Source of the DNA: an uncultured Bacilli bacterium
GTDB taxonomy: Bacteria > Bacillota_I > Bacilli_A > RF39 > UBA660
Length of the DNA: 64,000 bases
Assembly (NCBI GenBank): GCA_934096295.1
Contig: CAKOLL010000003.1
Span: 1 to 64,000 of the forward strand
Direction: 5' to 3'
Shown here: positions 1 to 9,277 of the stretch, piece after piece
Numbering within the stretch: the first letter of the stretch is position 1
How the letters are laid out: each line of letters opens with the position of its first letter
Program-made: the position numbers and the translations under genes
Notes under the pieces: model-generated
Told to the model about the DNA's origin: nothing
The model's input: only the letters and a program-made list of their open reading frames with translations
Database searches by the model: none

Positions 1-71
1 TCATTATTGGTCGAACTTTTTACCTCATTTAGTCCAGGTTTCATCAGGGTTTATTCAAAACTGTCCGTCAA

Positions 72-1643
72 TCAGTTTATCAAAATTGGGTCTGATTGGG
101 TTCCGGATCCTGATTTATAAGCTATGGAAGGCTCAAGATTAAAGACAGGACGGACCGCATCGACGTTGCTCACGCCGTAGCTGCGCACGCGACCATCGCT
201 GAGCACACCGAAAGCAGAGCCCGAAAAGTCCGCATTACGGGAAATTGTCCATTCCCAAGCTCCCATGTACATCCAATTATTATTTTTGGCTGTAGAATTA
301 TTATATGAATCCATTGTTAACGTCCATGCATTCGGACTTGCTGCAAACCCATAATCTGACACATACATTAATCCTATTTTTGCACTATATTCTGTTTCGC
401 CAGTCGTTGAATATTGGCCTGGTACTGGATTTACTATTTCATTTTGATATGCTTCTGATGGAACTACATCTCTTATTTTTGCATAAGTATTTCCTCCGAC
501 CTTCCATGTTGTCGTAGCTATTTTATTTGCCCACTCACTACCAATATTATTTATAAAGTTTGTATTTAGATTTGTTTTGTTTAATAGACTTGTACTCCAT
601 GTATTGGTTGAACTGTTTGTTGCTTTATAATTCCAATAATATGTATTTATTGATGTCAAATTGCCTTTATAATATGTTGCATTTGGAGTTGATGTACTGT
701 AATAATCTCCATCTGTTCCTAATAAGTCACTTGTTGCATAATCATATTTTATTAATTTCACTTTATCATTTATTACTCCGATAATTCGATATAAATTATC
801 TTCAGGACATGGACTTTCATTTGTTCCAAGACATACAAAGTTATTTACTGTTCCACTTGGTCCTGCATATCTATAGCTATTGTCTCCTGCTCCATTTGTT
901 AGTGTTGAATCATGATAATATAAAGTGTCATCTTTTCCATTCATAGCAATTATACATGAATTTAATGTTTGTCCACTAGAGCAAACCATAGCTACAGTTT
1001 CTTTTATTTTTTCTTTTTGTATTATTAAATTTGCATTAATACTCTTTCCAGCATTTGCTGATTGATCTGCATCATAATTTACATATGTTACTGTTACATT
1101 CCATTCTTCTGTTATATCTGATGTTGTCGTTATTTCTCTATTATCAAATATTGTTATTAATCCTTTTTGGTTTGTTATATCAAAACCTTTTAATGTTGTT
1201 CCATTTCCATCTGTTACTGTCTTATATGTTAGTCCTGTAATACTTGTTATTTCATTATTATTTGTATCTGTTATTGTTACTAATATTTCTGGTGTGTCTT
1301 CATCTTGTGTATATGTAAATGTATTTCCAGTAATATTTAGATACATATAATAATGTTCTGTTGCTGTATTTGTTTTATTATTTGCTGTCAACATTGCTTT
1401 AGCAAATGTTGAACCTGTTTGGTTACCAGTCCCTTGTGCAAAGTTTTCTTGATCTAGTGTTAATGTAATTGGGTCACCTATTTCAAATGTTAAGGTATCC
1501 ACAGTATTTGCATTAATCCTGATGTCTGTTTGTGAACCTTCTCCGGTTTGGGCTTGAAAGTAAGCATATGTTGCTCCGATGATTAAAATTACTAATGCTA
1601 ACAATGATGCAATTGTTACTATTTTTGTCTTGTTTTTTTCCAT
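72..1643 (-). CDS. Large surface protein with SipW-like N-terminal segment and a GC-rich, possibly DGR-diversified C-terminus
   Basis: 523 residues. The N-terminus is a basic start followed by a hydrophobic helix ending in GATYAYF, the form seen in SipW-dependent/TasA-like exported proteins. The middle is a Thr/Asn-rich beta-type region. The C-terminal third carries the motif set seen in gut Bacillota surface proteins with a C-lectin or DUF6273-like fold: GLMYVSDYGFA, MGAWEWTIS, VRPVF, then a GSGTQSDP tail. Codons for residues ~467-508 are about 58% GC while the rest of the gene is AT-rich. An AAGGAG SD lies upstream of the ATG. The gene runs off toward the left window edge, so any downstream partner is not visible. 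Function is inferred as a surface adhesin or binding protein. Confidence 0.8.
   Translation of the reverse strand: MEKNKTKIVTIASLLALVILIIGATYAYFQAQTGEGSQTDIRINANTVDTLTFEIGDPITLTLDQENFAQGTGNQTGSTFAKAMLTANNKTNTATEHYYMYLNITGNTFTYTQDEDTPEILVTITDTNNNEITSITGLTYKTVTDGNGTTLKGFDITNQKGLITIFDNREITTTSDITEEWNVTVTYVNYDADQSANAGKSINANLIIQKEKIKETVAMVCSSGQTLNSCIIAMNGKDDTLYYHDSTLTNGAGDNSYRYAGPSGTVNNFVCLGTNESPCPEDNLYRIIGVINDKVKLIKYDYATSDLLGTDGDYYSTSTPNATYYKGNLTSINTYYWNYKATNSSTNTWSTSLLNKTNLNTNFINNIGSEWANKIATTTWKVGGNTYAKIRDVVPSEAYQNEIVNPVPGQYSTTGETEYSAKIGLMYVSDYGFAASPNAWTLTMDSYNNSTAKNNNWMYMGAWEWTISRNADFSGSAFGVLSDGRVRSYGVSNVDAVRPVFNLEPSIAYKSGSGTQSDPILIN
120..246 (-). other. Candidate DGR variable region at the 3' end of the surface protein gene
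   Basis: By my count positions 121-240 hold 70 G/C of 120 (58%), against roughly 30% in flanking sequence. The codons cover the end of the C-lectin-like region, just before the conserved VRPVF motif. Adenine-specific mutagenesis from a template repeat gives this kind of GC island in an AT-rich gene. No template repeat or reverse transcriptase is in the window; both would be expected to the left of position 1. Recent recombination is the alternative. Confidence 0.5.
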
Positions 1644-1755
1644 TATTTATCTACTCCTTATAACAATATCACACATGATATTTATTCTATTATATGTTGA
1701 TTTTACATCAAAAAAAAAAAAAAAGCACTATTTTAACACATTAGATACTTTTTTT

Positions 1756-2709
1756 CTATTTAATTACACTTTGACAATACTCTTCTTTTAAAGATATATT
1801 TTTATTATATATTTCATATATTTGTTTACTAATATTATTTACTTTTGTACTATAATCACCATTACCATATAAAGTTAAAACTGCTAATAAATAAGGGTTA
1901 TTCTCATCATCATATATACCAATATCATGATAACTTACATCATAATAACCATATTTGTGTAAAAAAGTTTTGTCATCGAAACTCAAATAATTCATATTTT
2001 TATTATTCATAGATTCTTTAATTAACTTTGAATAGTCATCATCAACTTGAATAAGTTCATATAATCTAACTAAAGATTTCATTGCTAAATCTGCACTATA
2101 ATTTCTAATAAAAGGATCAAAAGATTCCATAACTAAGTTATATTCTTTAAAATAAAGTTTTAAATTATCTAAACCAACATAATTAATCAACATAAAATAA
2201 GCTGTATTATCACTATAAACTAGCATATGTTTTATTAATTCACTTAAAGGGACCTCATCATAATACTTATGTTGTTTCATTCCAATACTTCCTTGCATTG
2301 CATCACTTGGTTTATATACTAATTTAGTTTCTAAATCTAATTCATTATTTCTATACTTTTCTAACAAATAAATTACCATAAATAATTTTGATGTACTTGC
2401 AGAATAATATATTTTATTTTCATTTAATTTTAATTCATAATCATTATTTAAGTCTTTAAAATAAATAGCTACCCCATTATTCTTATATATATTAGATATT
2501 TCTTCAAACATAGAATCAATAGATTCATCTTTATATGAATTATTCATACATTTTATATATTGTTGTTGTTTAATCTTTTCTTCATCTTTAAATACATTTA
2601 AAGTCTGTTCAACCCATGTATTTTCATTATCATATATATAATCTCTATAAAATAAAGCACAAGCTAAACAAACAAAAATAACTAATATAACCCCAATTAC
2701 TTTTTTCAT
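1756..2709 (-). CDS. Membrane-anchored class A beta-lactamase-like serine hydrolase
   Basis: 317 residues with one N-terminal membrane helix (residues ~3-20). The catalytic triad of motifs is visible: STSK at 105-108 (Ser105, Lys108), SDN at 166-168, and a KYG at 252-254 standing where class A enzymes have KTG. This fits the beta-lactamase2/penicillin-recognising fold. It could be a real beta-lactamase, a DD-peptidase or an inactive relative. The Tyr in the third motif is a departure from true beta-lactamases, so resistance should not be assumed. Ends before a T15 run on the coding strand (1710-1724). Confidence 0.85.
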   Translation of the reverse strand: MKKVIGVILVIFVCLACALFYRDYIYDNENTWVEQTLNVFKDEEKIKQQQYIKCMNNSYKDESIDSMFEEISNIYKNNGVAIYFKDLNNDYELKLNENKIYYSASTSKLFMVIYLLEKYRNNELDLETKLVYKPSDAMQGSIGMKQHKYYDEVPLSELIKHMLVYSDNTAYFMLINYVGLDNLKLYFKEYNLVMESFDPFIRNYSADLAMKSLVRLYELIQVDDDYSKLIKESMNNKNMNYLSFDDKTFLHKYGYYDVSYHDIGIYDDENNPYLLAVLTLYGNGDYSTKVNNISKQIYEIYNKNISLKEEYCQSVIK

Positions 2710-2765
2710 AATCTACCTCACATAATTATTATAATGCAATTTTTAAAATTTGCAAATACATATCC

Positions 2766-2794
2766 TTGCCTATGCTAAATTATTATGATATTAT
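2766..2794 (+). promoter_or_regulatory. Sigma-A-type promoter for the 2822-4902 operon
   Basis: TTGCCT at 2766-2771 and TATTAT at 2789-2794 with a 17-nt spacer, followed 28 nt downstream by the ATG at 2822 with an AAAGG SD. Divergent from the hydrolase gene at 2709. Confidence 0.6.
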
Positions 2795-2821
2795 GGATAT
2801 AGTTTTAAAGGTTGTGATTGT

Positions 2822-3964
2822 ATGAAAAAGAAAAAAGACTTTTTATTTACTTTACTTTGCATTATATTAATAATATTAATTACATTATTAGTATTTAATT
2901 TATTTAGAATTTATAATAAAGCTAAAAATATAAACTTATTATCTGAACACATAATCAAAAATAGTGAACTATATAAAGAAAATGATTCATACATATATAA
3001 AGGTGAAATAGATAATAATTATGTATCATTTAATAATCTTACATGGAGAATAATAAAAATTAATAGTGATAGTTCTATTACTTTAATACTTAATGATTAT
3101 ATAAATATGTTACCTAAAAATCTAATAAACGAATTTTTAAACAATTTAGAGAATAATTTAAATATTGAATATTTAACTAAAAACAAAGTATGTGAAGATG
3201 ATATAAATAATAATGAAATAACATGTAATAAAGTTAATAATGATTCTTTTATAAATTTATTAAGTGTATATGATTATATAAACTCATTCCAAGATAATAA
3301 AACATTTATTACAAATGATAATGAAATAATGTGGTTATATAATACTGATAATCATACAAACGGAGATAGTATAAGTAAATCAAATGAAAATAATTTTTAT
3401 GAAATTAGGCCAGTTATAACTCTTCGTGCAAATACTACCTATAAATCCGGAGATGGAAATAAAGATAATCCATATATGATTGATGATGAAGCTTTTGGTC
3501 TTGGAACCATAGTTAAAATTAATAATGATTCTTATATTGTTTATGATTATAAAGATGATATAAAGCTAATGAGTTTAGACATAATAAAAAAATTATATAA
3601 AAAAGATACCTTAGATTATTTAAATAATGATTTATACAAAAAAATTACTTATAAAGAATTATTAAAAGATATAACTATATATACCGGAGTATACAATAAC
3701 AAAAAAGATGATATTTTTAAAGAAAAAGAAATACAAAAAATTGGAATACCAAATATATTAGACATAAAACTAGATAATACTATAATAAATTATTATCTAG
3801 CAAATAAAATTAATAATTTTAATTTAATATATGATAATCCAGTAATATACGGAGATGATTCTACAACACATAATACAAAATACACAATTGCAATTTCAAA
3901 AGATAAAGAAAAAAACTTTATTAAAGAAAACAATATATATGTTTATAAGGATGGTACAAAATGA
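2822..3964 (+). CDS. Membrane-anchored surface protein with two related beta domains
   Basis: 380 residues; N-terminal membrane helix (~8-28). Two segments begin with similar short beta motifs (around TWRIIKINSDS and TIVKINNDSY), suggesting a duplicated domain. The middle carries RPVITL followed by a YKSGDGNKDNP tail, the same C-terminal signature as the protein at 72-1643, so the two share a domain family. Here the motif region is AT-rich and shows no sign of diversification. First gene of a two-gene operon; its stop overlaps the next start by 4 nt. Function not recognised. Confidence 0.75.
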   Translation: MKKKKDFLFTLLCIILIILITLLVFNLFRIYNKAKNINLLSEHIIKNSELYKENDSYIYKGEIDNNYVSFNNLTWRIIKINSDSSITLILNDYINMLPKNLINEFLNNLENNLNIEYLTKNKVCEDDINNNEITCNKVNNDSFINLLSVYDYINSFQDNKTFITNDNEIMWLYNTDNHTNGDSISKSNENNFYEIRPVITLRANTTYKSGDGNKDNPYMIDDEAFGLGTIVKINNDSYIVYDYKDDIKLMSLDIIKKLYKKDTLDYLNNDLYKKITYKELLKDITIYTGVYNNKKDDIFKEKEIQKIGIPNILDIKLDNTIINYYLANKINNFNLIYDNPVIYGDDSTTHNTKYTIAISKDKEKNFIKENNIYVYKDGTK

Positions 3965-4902
3965 AAAATAATAAATTAATAATAATCATAAATTTTGTAT
4001 TTGCAGCCCTATTTTTAATAACAATAATATTTCAAAATAATATCGAAGATTTTATGATAAAGCAAAGATTTCAAAATATTACTACAAAGAAGAGCAACGA
4101 TTATAAATCATTAAGATTTAACAATAGCTTATTTATTGATACAACAGATGACAAAAAATTTGATAATGAATATGAAGCTCAAATACAAAATCGTGGTGAA
4201 AATAATGATTACAAAATAATTGATATAACTGTAGCTAAAAATAAAGGTTGGTTAGTAGTAGTTTACGATCCAAGCACTGTTCACATTATGAAAAGTAGAG
4301 CCTTTAAAACACCGAACAATGATGGAAAAGAAAATATCATAGATATGACTAAAAGATATGGGGCAACAATCGGAGTTAATGGTGGTGGTTTCTATGATGA
4401 TGGAAAAGTAAGCAAAGATATTCCTTTTGGTTATATTATAGAAAATGGAAATGTAATTTACAAATCTCATAACAGAGAATCAGATATTATTGGCATGAGT
4501 AATGATAATAAATTAATGCTTGTTCATTCCACCGGAGAAAAAGCAGTTGAAATGGGTATGCGTGATGGGCTTGAGTTTGGACCATTCTTAATTATTGAAG
4601 GTAAAAGACAAACAAATTTAAAACAAACTCGTGCAGCTAGAAATATGATTGCTCAAAGAGATGATGGAATTATTTTATTCCTTGTTACAGATGGTGCATC
4701 TTATGCAGGCATTACCTTTGAAGAAGGAATTGACGTTTTAGAAAAATATGGAGCAACAACTGCAGCAAATTTAGATGGCGGAGCTAGTACCCAACTCGTA
4801 GTAAACGGTACCCTTCTAAATTCACCAAAAAACGCTTTAGGAATTCCAATACCTAAAGGAAGAACAGTTGTAAATGGCTGGGGTGTTTTCTTAGAAAATT
4901 AA
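3961..4902 (+). CDS. Phosphodiester glycosidase family protein (NAGPA domain)
   Basis: 313 residues with one N-terminal membrane helix. The NAGPA-type domain covers roughly residues 90-313 and shows the family signatures GVNGGGFYDDG, ARNMIAQRDDG, LDGGASTQLVVNG and VVNGWGVF. Family members cleave N-acetylglucosamine or related sugars from phosphodiester-linked polymers; the bacterial substrate is often a wall or exopolysaccharide. Starts on ATGA shared with the preceding stop, so translation is coupled. A rho-independent terminator follows directly. Confidence 0.88.
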   Translation: MKNNKLIIIINFVFAALFLITIIFQNNIEDFMIKQRFQNITTKKSNDYKSLRFNNSLFIDTTDDKKFDNEYEAQIQNRGENNDYKIIDITVAKNKGWLVVVYDPSTVHIMKSRAFKTPNNDGKENIIDMTKRYGATIGVNGGGFYDDGKVSKDIPFGYIIENGNVIYKSHNRESDIIGMSNDNKLMLVHSTGEKAVEMGMRDGLEFGPFLIIEGKRQTNLKQTRAARNMIAQRDDGIILFLVTDGASYAGITFEEGIDVLEKYGATTAANLDGGASTQLVVNGTLLNSPKNALGIPIPKGRTVVNGWGVFLEN

Positions 4903-4909
4903 CAAAGTA

Positions 4910-4940
4910 AAAAGGAGTCATAATTTGGCTCCTTTTAAAA
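4910..4940 (+). terminator. Rho-independent terminator after the glycosidase operon
   Basis: AAAAGGAG pairs with CTCCTTTT across a short loop, ending in a T run; it starts 7 nt after the stop at 4902. Confidence 0.8.
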
Positions 4941-5090
4941 AAGTGTGAGTTTTGAGTTTATATGTTAATTGTGTATAGTTTATATTTATTATTATAAACT
5001 TATTTTTTTATCTTATATAACATCCCTCCTTTGTTACAATATAATAGTAACAAAGAATTATGAAATATTTATGTTGAAAAAATGAAATTT

Positions 5091-6476
5091 TTATATTTTA
5101 ATTTTAAAGTAAAAAGTTGTTCCTTTTTTTAGTTCACTTTTAACTCCATATTCATAACCATGTAATTCCAGAATTTCCTTTACAATTGATAAACCTAATC
5201 CAGTTGATACAACATTTCTTTGATGATTTTTATCATTTTTATAATATTTATTCCAAATATATGGAATTTCACTTTCTTTAATTCCTTTACCAGTATCAAT
5301 AATTTCTACCAAGTAATATTTTTTATGCTTAGTAACTTTAACAGTTACAGTTTTATCATCACCAGTATAATTAATAGCATTATTAATTAAATTATATATC
5401 ACTTGATTAAGTTTCTTTTTATCAGCCTTTATCATTATAGAATCTGGCATTTCTAAATTAATTATATATTTTTCTGTTTCTTTAATAATTTGATATCTAT
5501 TTACAATAGTTTTTATATCATCTGCTAAATCAAATTTTTCAATACTAAGTGAATCAGCATTTGATTGCATCCTAGATAAATCTAATATATCATTAACTAA
5601 TACTGTTAATCTATCAGTTTCATCTACAATAATGCTTAAGTGTTCATTCATTTTTTCAGGATCTTTATAAGAAATATCCCTAATCATTTCTGCATAAGCC
5701 TTTATCATTGTAAGGGGTGTCTTTAAATCATGTGAAACATTTGCCATTAAATCTCGACGTAATTCATCTGTTTTAGTCATTTCATTCTGAGCTTGTGTTA
5801 ATGCCTCAGATAACTCATCTATTTCTTTAATTCCCGAATCTTCAAAATAAACATCAGTATCACCAGTTCCAAGCTTTTTAGCTTTTTTAGTAATCTTAGT
5901 AATTGGTTCGGTTATTTTATTTGCTAAAAATATTGACATAATAATTGCTATTAAAATTCCTAAAGAACAAACATACATTAATTGCCTTTTAATTAAAAGA
6001 GTAAAATCAGAAATATCTTCAAGATTAGAATAAATAAATGTATCTTTTCCATCTATTTTTATACCATACAACAATGCTTCAACATGTTTATCCTCATTAA
6101 TAAACTTATAAGATTTAAATGTCTCTTCCTCTTCAATAAAGCTATAGATTATATCATTTACTTTACTATTTCTAGATTTTAAAGCACAGCCATTCATATT
6201 AATATTATAAGCCCCAATAACATTTACATCATCTGTAATTAATATACATACATCATTTTCATATGCAATATCTTGTAACGTTGAAACTAATTCATCACTT
6301 TCAACATTCTTTAAAGAACTTACAATATTATTCATATTATACATCTGTTCTTTTTCATAATAAATATCTAATATTTTAATTTGACAAAACCAAAGAAGAA
6401 CAATTATAACTACATTATAGGAAAGAAGAAAAAATAATGTTTTAGCCTGAATACTTGTTTTCTTTTTATTCTTCAT
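5091..6476 (-). CDS. Sensor histidine kinase (HAMP, HisKA, HATPase_c)
   Basis: Two membrane helices flank an extracytoplasmic sensor of about 120 residues, followed by HAMP, a HisKA box (ANVSHDLKTPLTM, phospho-acceptor His) and an ATP-binding domain with the N box (LINNAINYT), DTGKGI and GLGLSIVKEIL. The ATG at 6476 is chosen because it gives a normal Met-Lys-Asn-Lys signal-anchor start; it overlaps the response regulator stop by 11 nt. A TTG at 6512 with an AAGGA SD is the alternative and would add 12 residues. Paired with the upstream response regulator; the stimulus is unknown. Confidence 0.9.
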   Translation of the reverse strand: MKNKKKTSIQAKTLFFLLSYNVVIIVLLWFCQIKILDIYYEKEQMYNMNNIVSSLKNVESDELVSTLQDIAYENDVCILITDDVNVIGAYNINMNGCALKSRNSKVNDIIYSFIEEEETFKSYKFINEDKHVEALLYGIKIDGKDTFIYSNLEDISDFTLLIKRQLMYVCSLGILIAIIMSIFLANKITEPITKITKKAKKLGTGDTDVYFEDSGIKEIDELSEALTQAQNEMTKTDELRRDLMANVSHDLKTPLTMIKAYAEMIRDISYKDPEKMNEHLSIIVDETDRLTVLVNDILDLSRMQSNADSLSIEKFDLADDIKTIVNRYQIIKETEKYIINLEMPDSIMIKADKKKLNQVIYNLINNAINYTGDDKTVTVKVTKHKKYYLVEIIDTGKGIKESEIPYIWNKYYKNDKNHQRNVVSTGLGLSIVKEILELHGYEYGVKSELKKGTTFYFKIKI

Positions 6477-7128
6477 ACAAAAATTTATAACCCATTCCTC
6501 GAACTGTAACAATCATATCCTTATACTTCCCTAAATTCTTTCTTAAAGTTTTAACATGAGTATCTACAGTTCTATCATCACCATAAAAATCATATCCCCA
6601 GATATGACTTAATATATTTTCTCTAGATAATGCAATATTTTTATTATCAATAAAATACTTTAATAAGTCATATTCTTTCGGAGTTAAATAAATCCTCTTT
6701 CCATCAACATACACATCATGAGCTAAATCATCTAATTTAATTCCTTTTATTTCATAAATATTAGTACTTGTTTCTTTTCTTTTGGTTACAGCCTTTATTC
6801 TAGCCACCAACTCTTTTGGACTAAAAGGTTTAGTAACATAATCATCAATTCCTAAATCAAACCCAATAAGTTTATCATATTCTTCACCACGAGCAGAAAG
6901 CATAATAAAAGGAACATCTTTTATTTTTTTTATTTCTCTACATGCTGTATATCCATCCATCTTAGGCATCATTATATCCATAATAACTATATCAAAATCA
7001 TTATTCTTAACTTTTTCTAAAGCCTCTTCTCCATTAGATGCTTCTTCTACATCCATTTCTTCTAATAATAAATATTCTTTAATTACATCTCTAATTAATT
7101 TTTCATCATCTACTACTAAAACACGCAT
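6466..7128 (-). CDS. OmpR/PhoB-family response regulator
   Basis: 220 residues. The receiver domain has the acidic pocket VVDDE, phospho-acceptor Asp51 (IMDIMMPKMDG) and Lys100 (VTKPF). The C-terminal winged helix shows the OmpR recognition signature DDRTVDTHVKTLRKNLG. The ATG at 7128 follows a GGTGG SD; an in-frame TTG at 7143 is less likely. Cotranscribed with the kinase downstream. Confidence 0.93.
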   Translation of the reverse strand: MRVLVVDDEKLIRDVIKEYLLLEEMDVEEASNGEEALEKVKNNDFDIVIMDIMMPKMDGYTACREIKKIKDVPFIMLSARGEEYDKLIGFDLGIDDYVTKPFSPKELVARIKAVTKRKETSTNIYEIKGIKLDDLAHDVYVDGKRIYLTPKEYDLLKYFIDNKNIALSRENILSHIWGYDFYGDDRTVDTHVKTLRKNLGKYKDMIVTVRGMGYKFLYEE

Positions 7129-7180
7129 TTTACCACCCACCAATTAGTATATATATCATTTGTGAAATCTATATGAAATT

Positions 7181-7579
7181 CTATTTACTTAATTTATCTA
7201 TATTTCTATAAGGTATTATTCTTTCATAAACTTTATCCTTTACTTGACTAACTATTTTAATATTATATTTACCACAAACATACTCTTCATTACATGAATA
7301 TGAATCTCTATGTTTTATACTACATACCTCACTCCATATCCTAAATCCAAATTCAGTACTTACTATTCTACTTTCAAAAGTCTTATTATTACCACTACAT
7401 GCAAACATTCCATTTGCATATACAAAATTATCTTTTTTAAATAAATGCATCTGAATTATTTCACCATTTATAAACTCTATCGAATTACTTATAAGGTATC
7501 TATATTCTCTAGCTTCTTCTAAAGACATTTCCTGATAAGGAAAATAATATTCCTCTTCATATATATTAGCAAATTTCAT
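7181..7579 (-). CDS. Hypothetical protein
   Basis: 132 residues from the ATG at 7579, which has a GGAG SD nine bases upstream; the in-frame ATG at 7594 has none. No family recognised. Soluble, with several Cys and aromatic residues and an acidic N-terminus. It stands alone between the response regulator gene and the YtxH-like operon and is followed by no clear operon partner. Confidence 0.6.
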   Translation of the reverse strand: MKFANIYEEEYYFPYQEMSLEEAREYRYLISNSIEFINGEIIQMHLFKKDNFVYANGMFACSGNNKTFESRIVSTEFGFRIWSEVCSIKHRDSYSCNEEYVCGKYNIKIVSQVKDKVYERIIPYRNIDKLSK

Positions 7580-7606
7580 GAGTATCAACTCCATAAAAGA
7601 ATTATA

Positions 7607-7667
7607 ACAAAAATAAAAGAAAGTAGCAACTTTCTTTAACCCAGAAAAAAACCTCCAAAATGGAAGT
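7607..7667 (-). terminator. Tandem terminators after the ytxH-like operon
   Basis: Two hairpins on the minus strand: 7651-7667 (ACTTCCA/TGGAGGT, then a T run) directly after the YtxH stop, and 7618-7635 (AGAAAGT/ACTTTCT) followed by a T-rich stretch. Confidence 0.7.
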
Positions 7668-8072
7668 CTATTTATTTTCAGTTTCTAATTTAGCTACAAT
7701 TTTCTTTAAAGCATCAGCAGTAGCTTGTTTTAATTCTGAAACACTTTTTTCAATAACTGGTGTTCCTTTTTCAACAGCTAACTTATATAATTCATCAGCT
7801 TTCTTTTGAATCTTCGTAGCTTTTTGTTTAGCAATCTTTAAAACTTTTTCTTTATCTAAGTCTTTTAATTCCTTTTGTAATTCATTTACTTTTTTAACAA
7901 TGCTTTCTTTTACATCTTCAGCTTTAATAGATTTAACTTGTTCTAAAACCTCATCAAATTTCTTTTTTAAGTCAGCTCTAGTTTCTTTTCCAGATTTCGG
8001 AGCAAATAATAAACCTAATCCAGCTCCAATGGCTGCTCCGCAAACAAATTTTCCTAATCCACCTTTTTTCAT
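7668..8072 (-). CDS. YtxH domain-containing protein
   Basis: 134 residues from the ATG at 8072, chosen because it follows an AAGGTGA SD and lies 1 nt past the previous stop; a longer frame to 8138 would overlap that gene. The N-terminal Gly-rich hydrophobic segment (GAAIGAGLGLLFAPKSGKETR) is the YtxH signature, followed by a long Lys/Glu/Ala amphipathic helix. YtxH-type proteins are small membrane-attached proteins of general-stress operons; the molecular role is unclear. Confidence 0.8.
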   Translation of the reverse strand: MKKGGLGKFVCGAAIGAGLGLLFAPKSGKETRADLKKKFDEVLEQVKSIKAEDVKESIVKKVNELQKELKDLDKEKVLKIAKQKATKIQKKADELYKLAVEKGTPVIEKSVSELKQATADALKKIVAKLETENK

Positions 8073-8073
8073 A

Positions 8074-8361
8074 TTATTCTTCACCTTCATCCTTTCTTTT
8101 TTTTCTAAATAATACTTTACTAAATAAATTACCTGCAACTTCTACTACTTTGTCAGTAAAAGAAGCAATCTTATCAGTGGTAAAATCAATTATACTAAAT
8201 ATTGAATTTAATGATTCAACTTTTTCATTTACATTATCTACTACTTTTTCTAACTTATTCATAGTTATTATAGTTTTAATTCCTAAAATTATTCCTATAG
8301 TTAATAATGCAATTAAAAGTAAATAAATAACTATTGGTAAAAAACTTAACCAAAATTCCAT
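8074..8361 (-). CDS. DUF948/YtxG-like small membrane protein
   Basis: 95 residues: one N-terminal membrane helix (~8-30), then a coiled-coil amphipathic helix (LEKVVDNVNEKVESLN) and a basic tail. The arrangement and position next to YtxH match YtxG-like (DUF948) proteins. Its start overlaps the preceding stop in a TAATG junction, so the three genes 9263 to 7668 form one operon. Confidence 0.7.
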   Translation of the reverse strand: MEFWLSFLPIVIYLLLIALLTIGIILGIKTIITMNKLEKVVDNVNEKVESLNSIFSIIDFTTDKIASFTDKVVEVAGNLFSKVLFRKKRKDEGEE

Positions 8362-9263
8362 TAAATATCACCATCCTCTCTATTATCATACATTGAATCT
8401 ATCAAATCAAACAAATCATTTTCTAAAGTATCATCATCTTCTACTTTTTCAAAATCTGTTTTCTTTACATCATCTTTTGGTGTTAACTCTTCTAAATCTT
8501 GATCAACCTTTTCGTATTCGCTAACCTCAGGTTCAACTACAGTTTCTTTAGGCTCAACTTTTTCTTCTACTTTTGGTTCATCAGTATCTATAGTTATATC
8601 AGATGTATCTTCAAGTAACTCATCAATAGTTTTTACTTTTTGTTTCTTTTCTTCTTCATTTTCTTTTAATTTAACTGTAACAGTTTCTTCATAATATGTC
8701 GTTTTTGGTTCTTCTTGTATTTCCCCAAAGGCTTTTTTTCTAACACTATTAAAATCTAACTCATTACTTGTACTATTATCTGTCTTACTCTTAATGTCTT
8801 CTGGTATATAATCTTCATTTAATATACCATATACCGGGGATATAATCGGAGATGGTTTAAATTTTTTCTTTTCAACAACCTCAGTTCTTTCAATTTTAGA
8901 AAAGTTCCCCATATCATATCTTTTTTCTGTTCTTTTTTTTCTTTCATATTCCAATACATTCGTAGAACTTTTAGGTTTTTGAACCCGACTCATATTAGAA
9001 AATTCTTCTTCATCAAAATCAAAAAAAGGTGACACACTATCTTGTTTAAATAAATCTCTTTCATTTAATGATTCAACTTTTTCTTCCTTAACTTGTGAAA
9101 CATTTACTTTCGGAGTTGGCTTTTCTACAATTTCTTCCACTTTCTTTTGAGGCTCTATTTTTTCTGCAATAGGCTTCTTTTCTTCAGCTTTTGGTGTAGC
9201 TGTTACCTCATCATCCTCAACTTCCTCAAACAATATTCCTTTTATTTTATTTAGTAATCCCAT
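8361..9263 (-). CDS. Acidic, low-complexity cytoplasmic protein
   Basis: 300 residues, rich in Glu, Lys and Asp and probably mostly disordered. A short conserved-looking island (SPIISPVYGILNEDYIPEDI) sits near residue 150 and may be the only ordered binding motif. No enzyme motifs and no membrane segments. First gene of the YtxG/YtxH-like operon. Function not known; a scaffold or division/envelope-associated role is only a guess. Confidence 0.65.
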   Translation of the reverse strand: MGLLNKIKGILFEEVEDDEVTATPKAEEKKPIAEKIEPQKKVEEIVEKPTPKVNVSQVKEEKVESLNERDLFKQDSVSPFFDFDEEEFSNMSRVQKPKSSTNVLEYERKKRTEKRYDMGNFSKIERTEVVEKKKFKPSPIISPVYGILNEDYIPEDIKSKTDNSTSNELDFNSVRKKAFGEIQEEPKTTYYEETVTVKLKENEEEKKQKVKTIDELLEDTSDITIDTDEPKVEEKVEPKETVVEPEVSEYEKVDQDLEELTPKDDVKKTDFEKVEDDDTLENDLFDLIDSMYDNREDGDI

Positions 9264-9277
9264 TATTATCCACCTTT

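Noticed and set aside
2822..3964. Second DGR target in the paralogous surface protein
   Set aside because: Its RPVITL region has the same low GC as the rest of the gene, so there is no mutagenesis signature.
5091..6512. Longer histidine kinase start at TTG 6512
   Set aside because: Adds 12 residues unlike a normal signal-anchor start; kept only as an alternative because an AAGGA SD is present.
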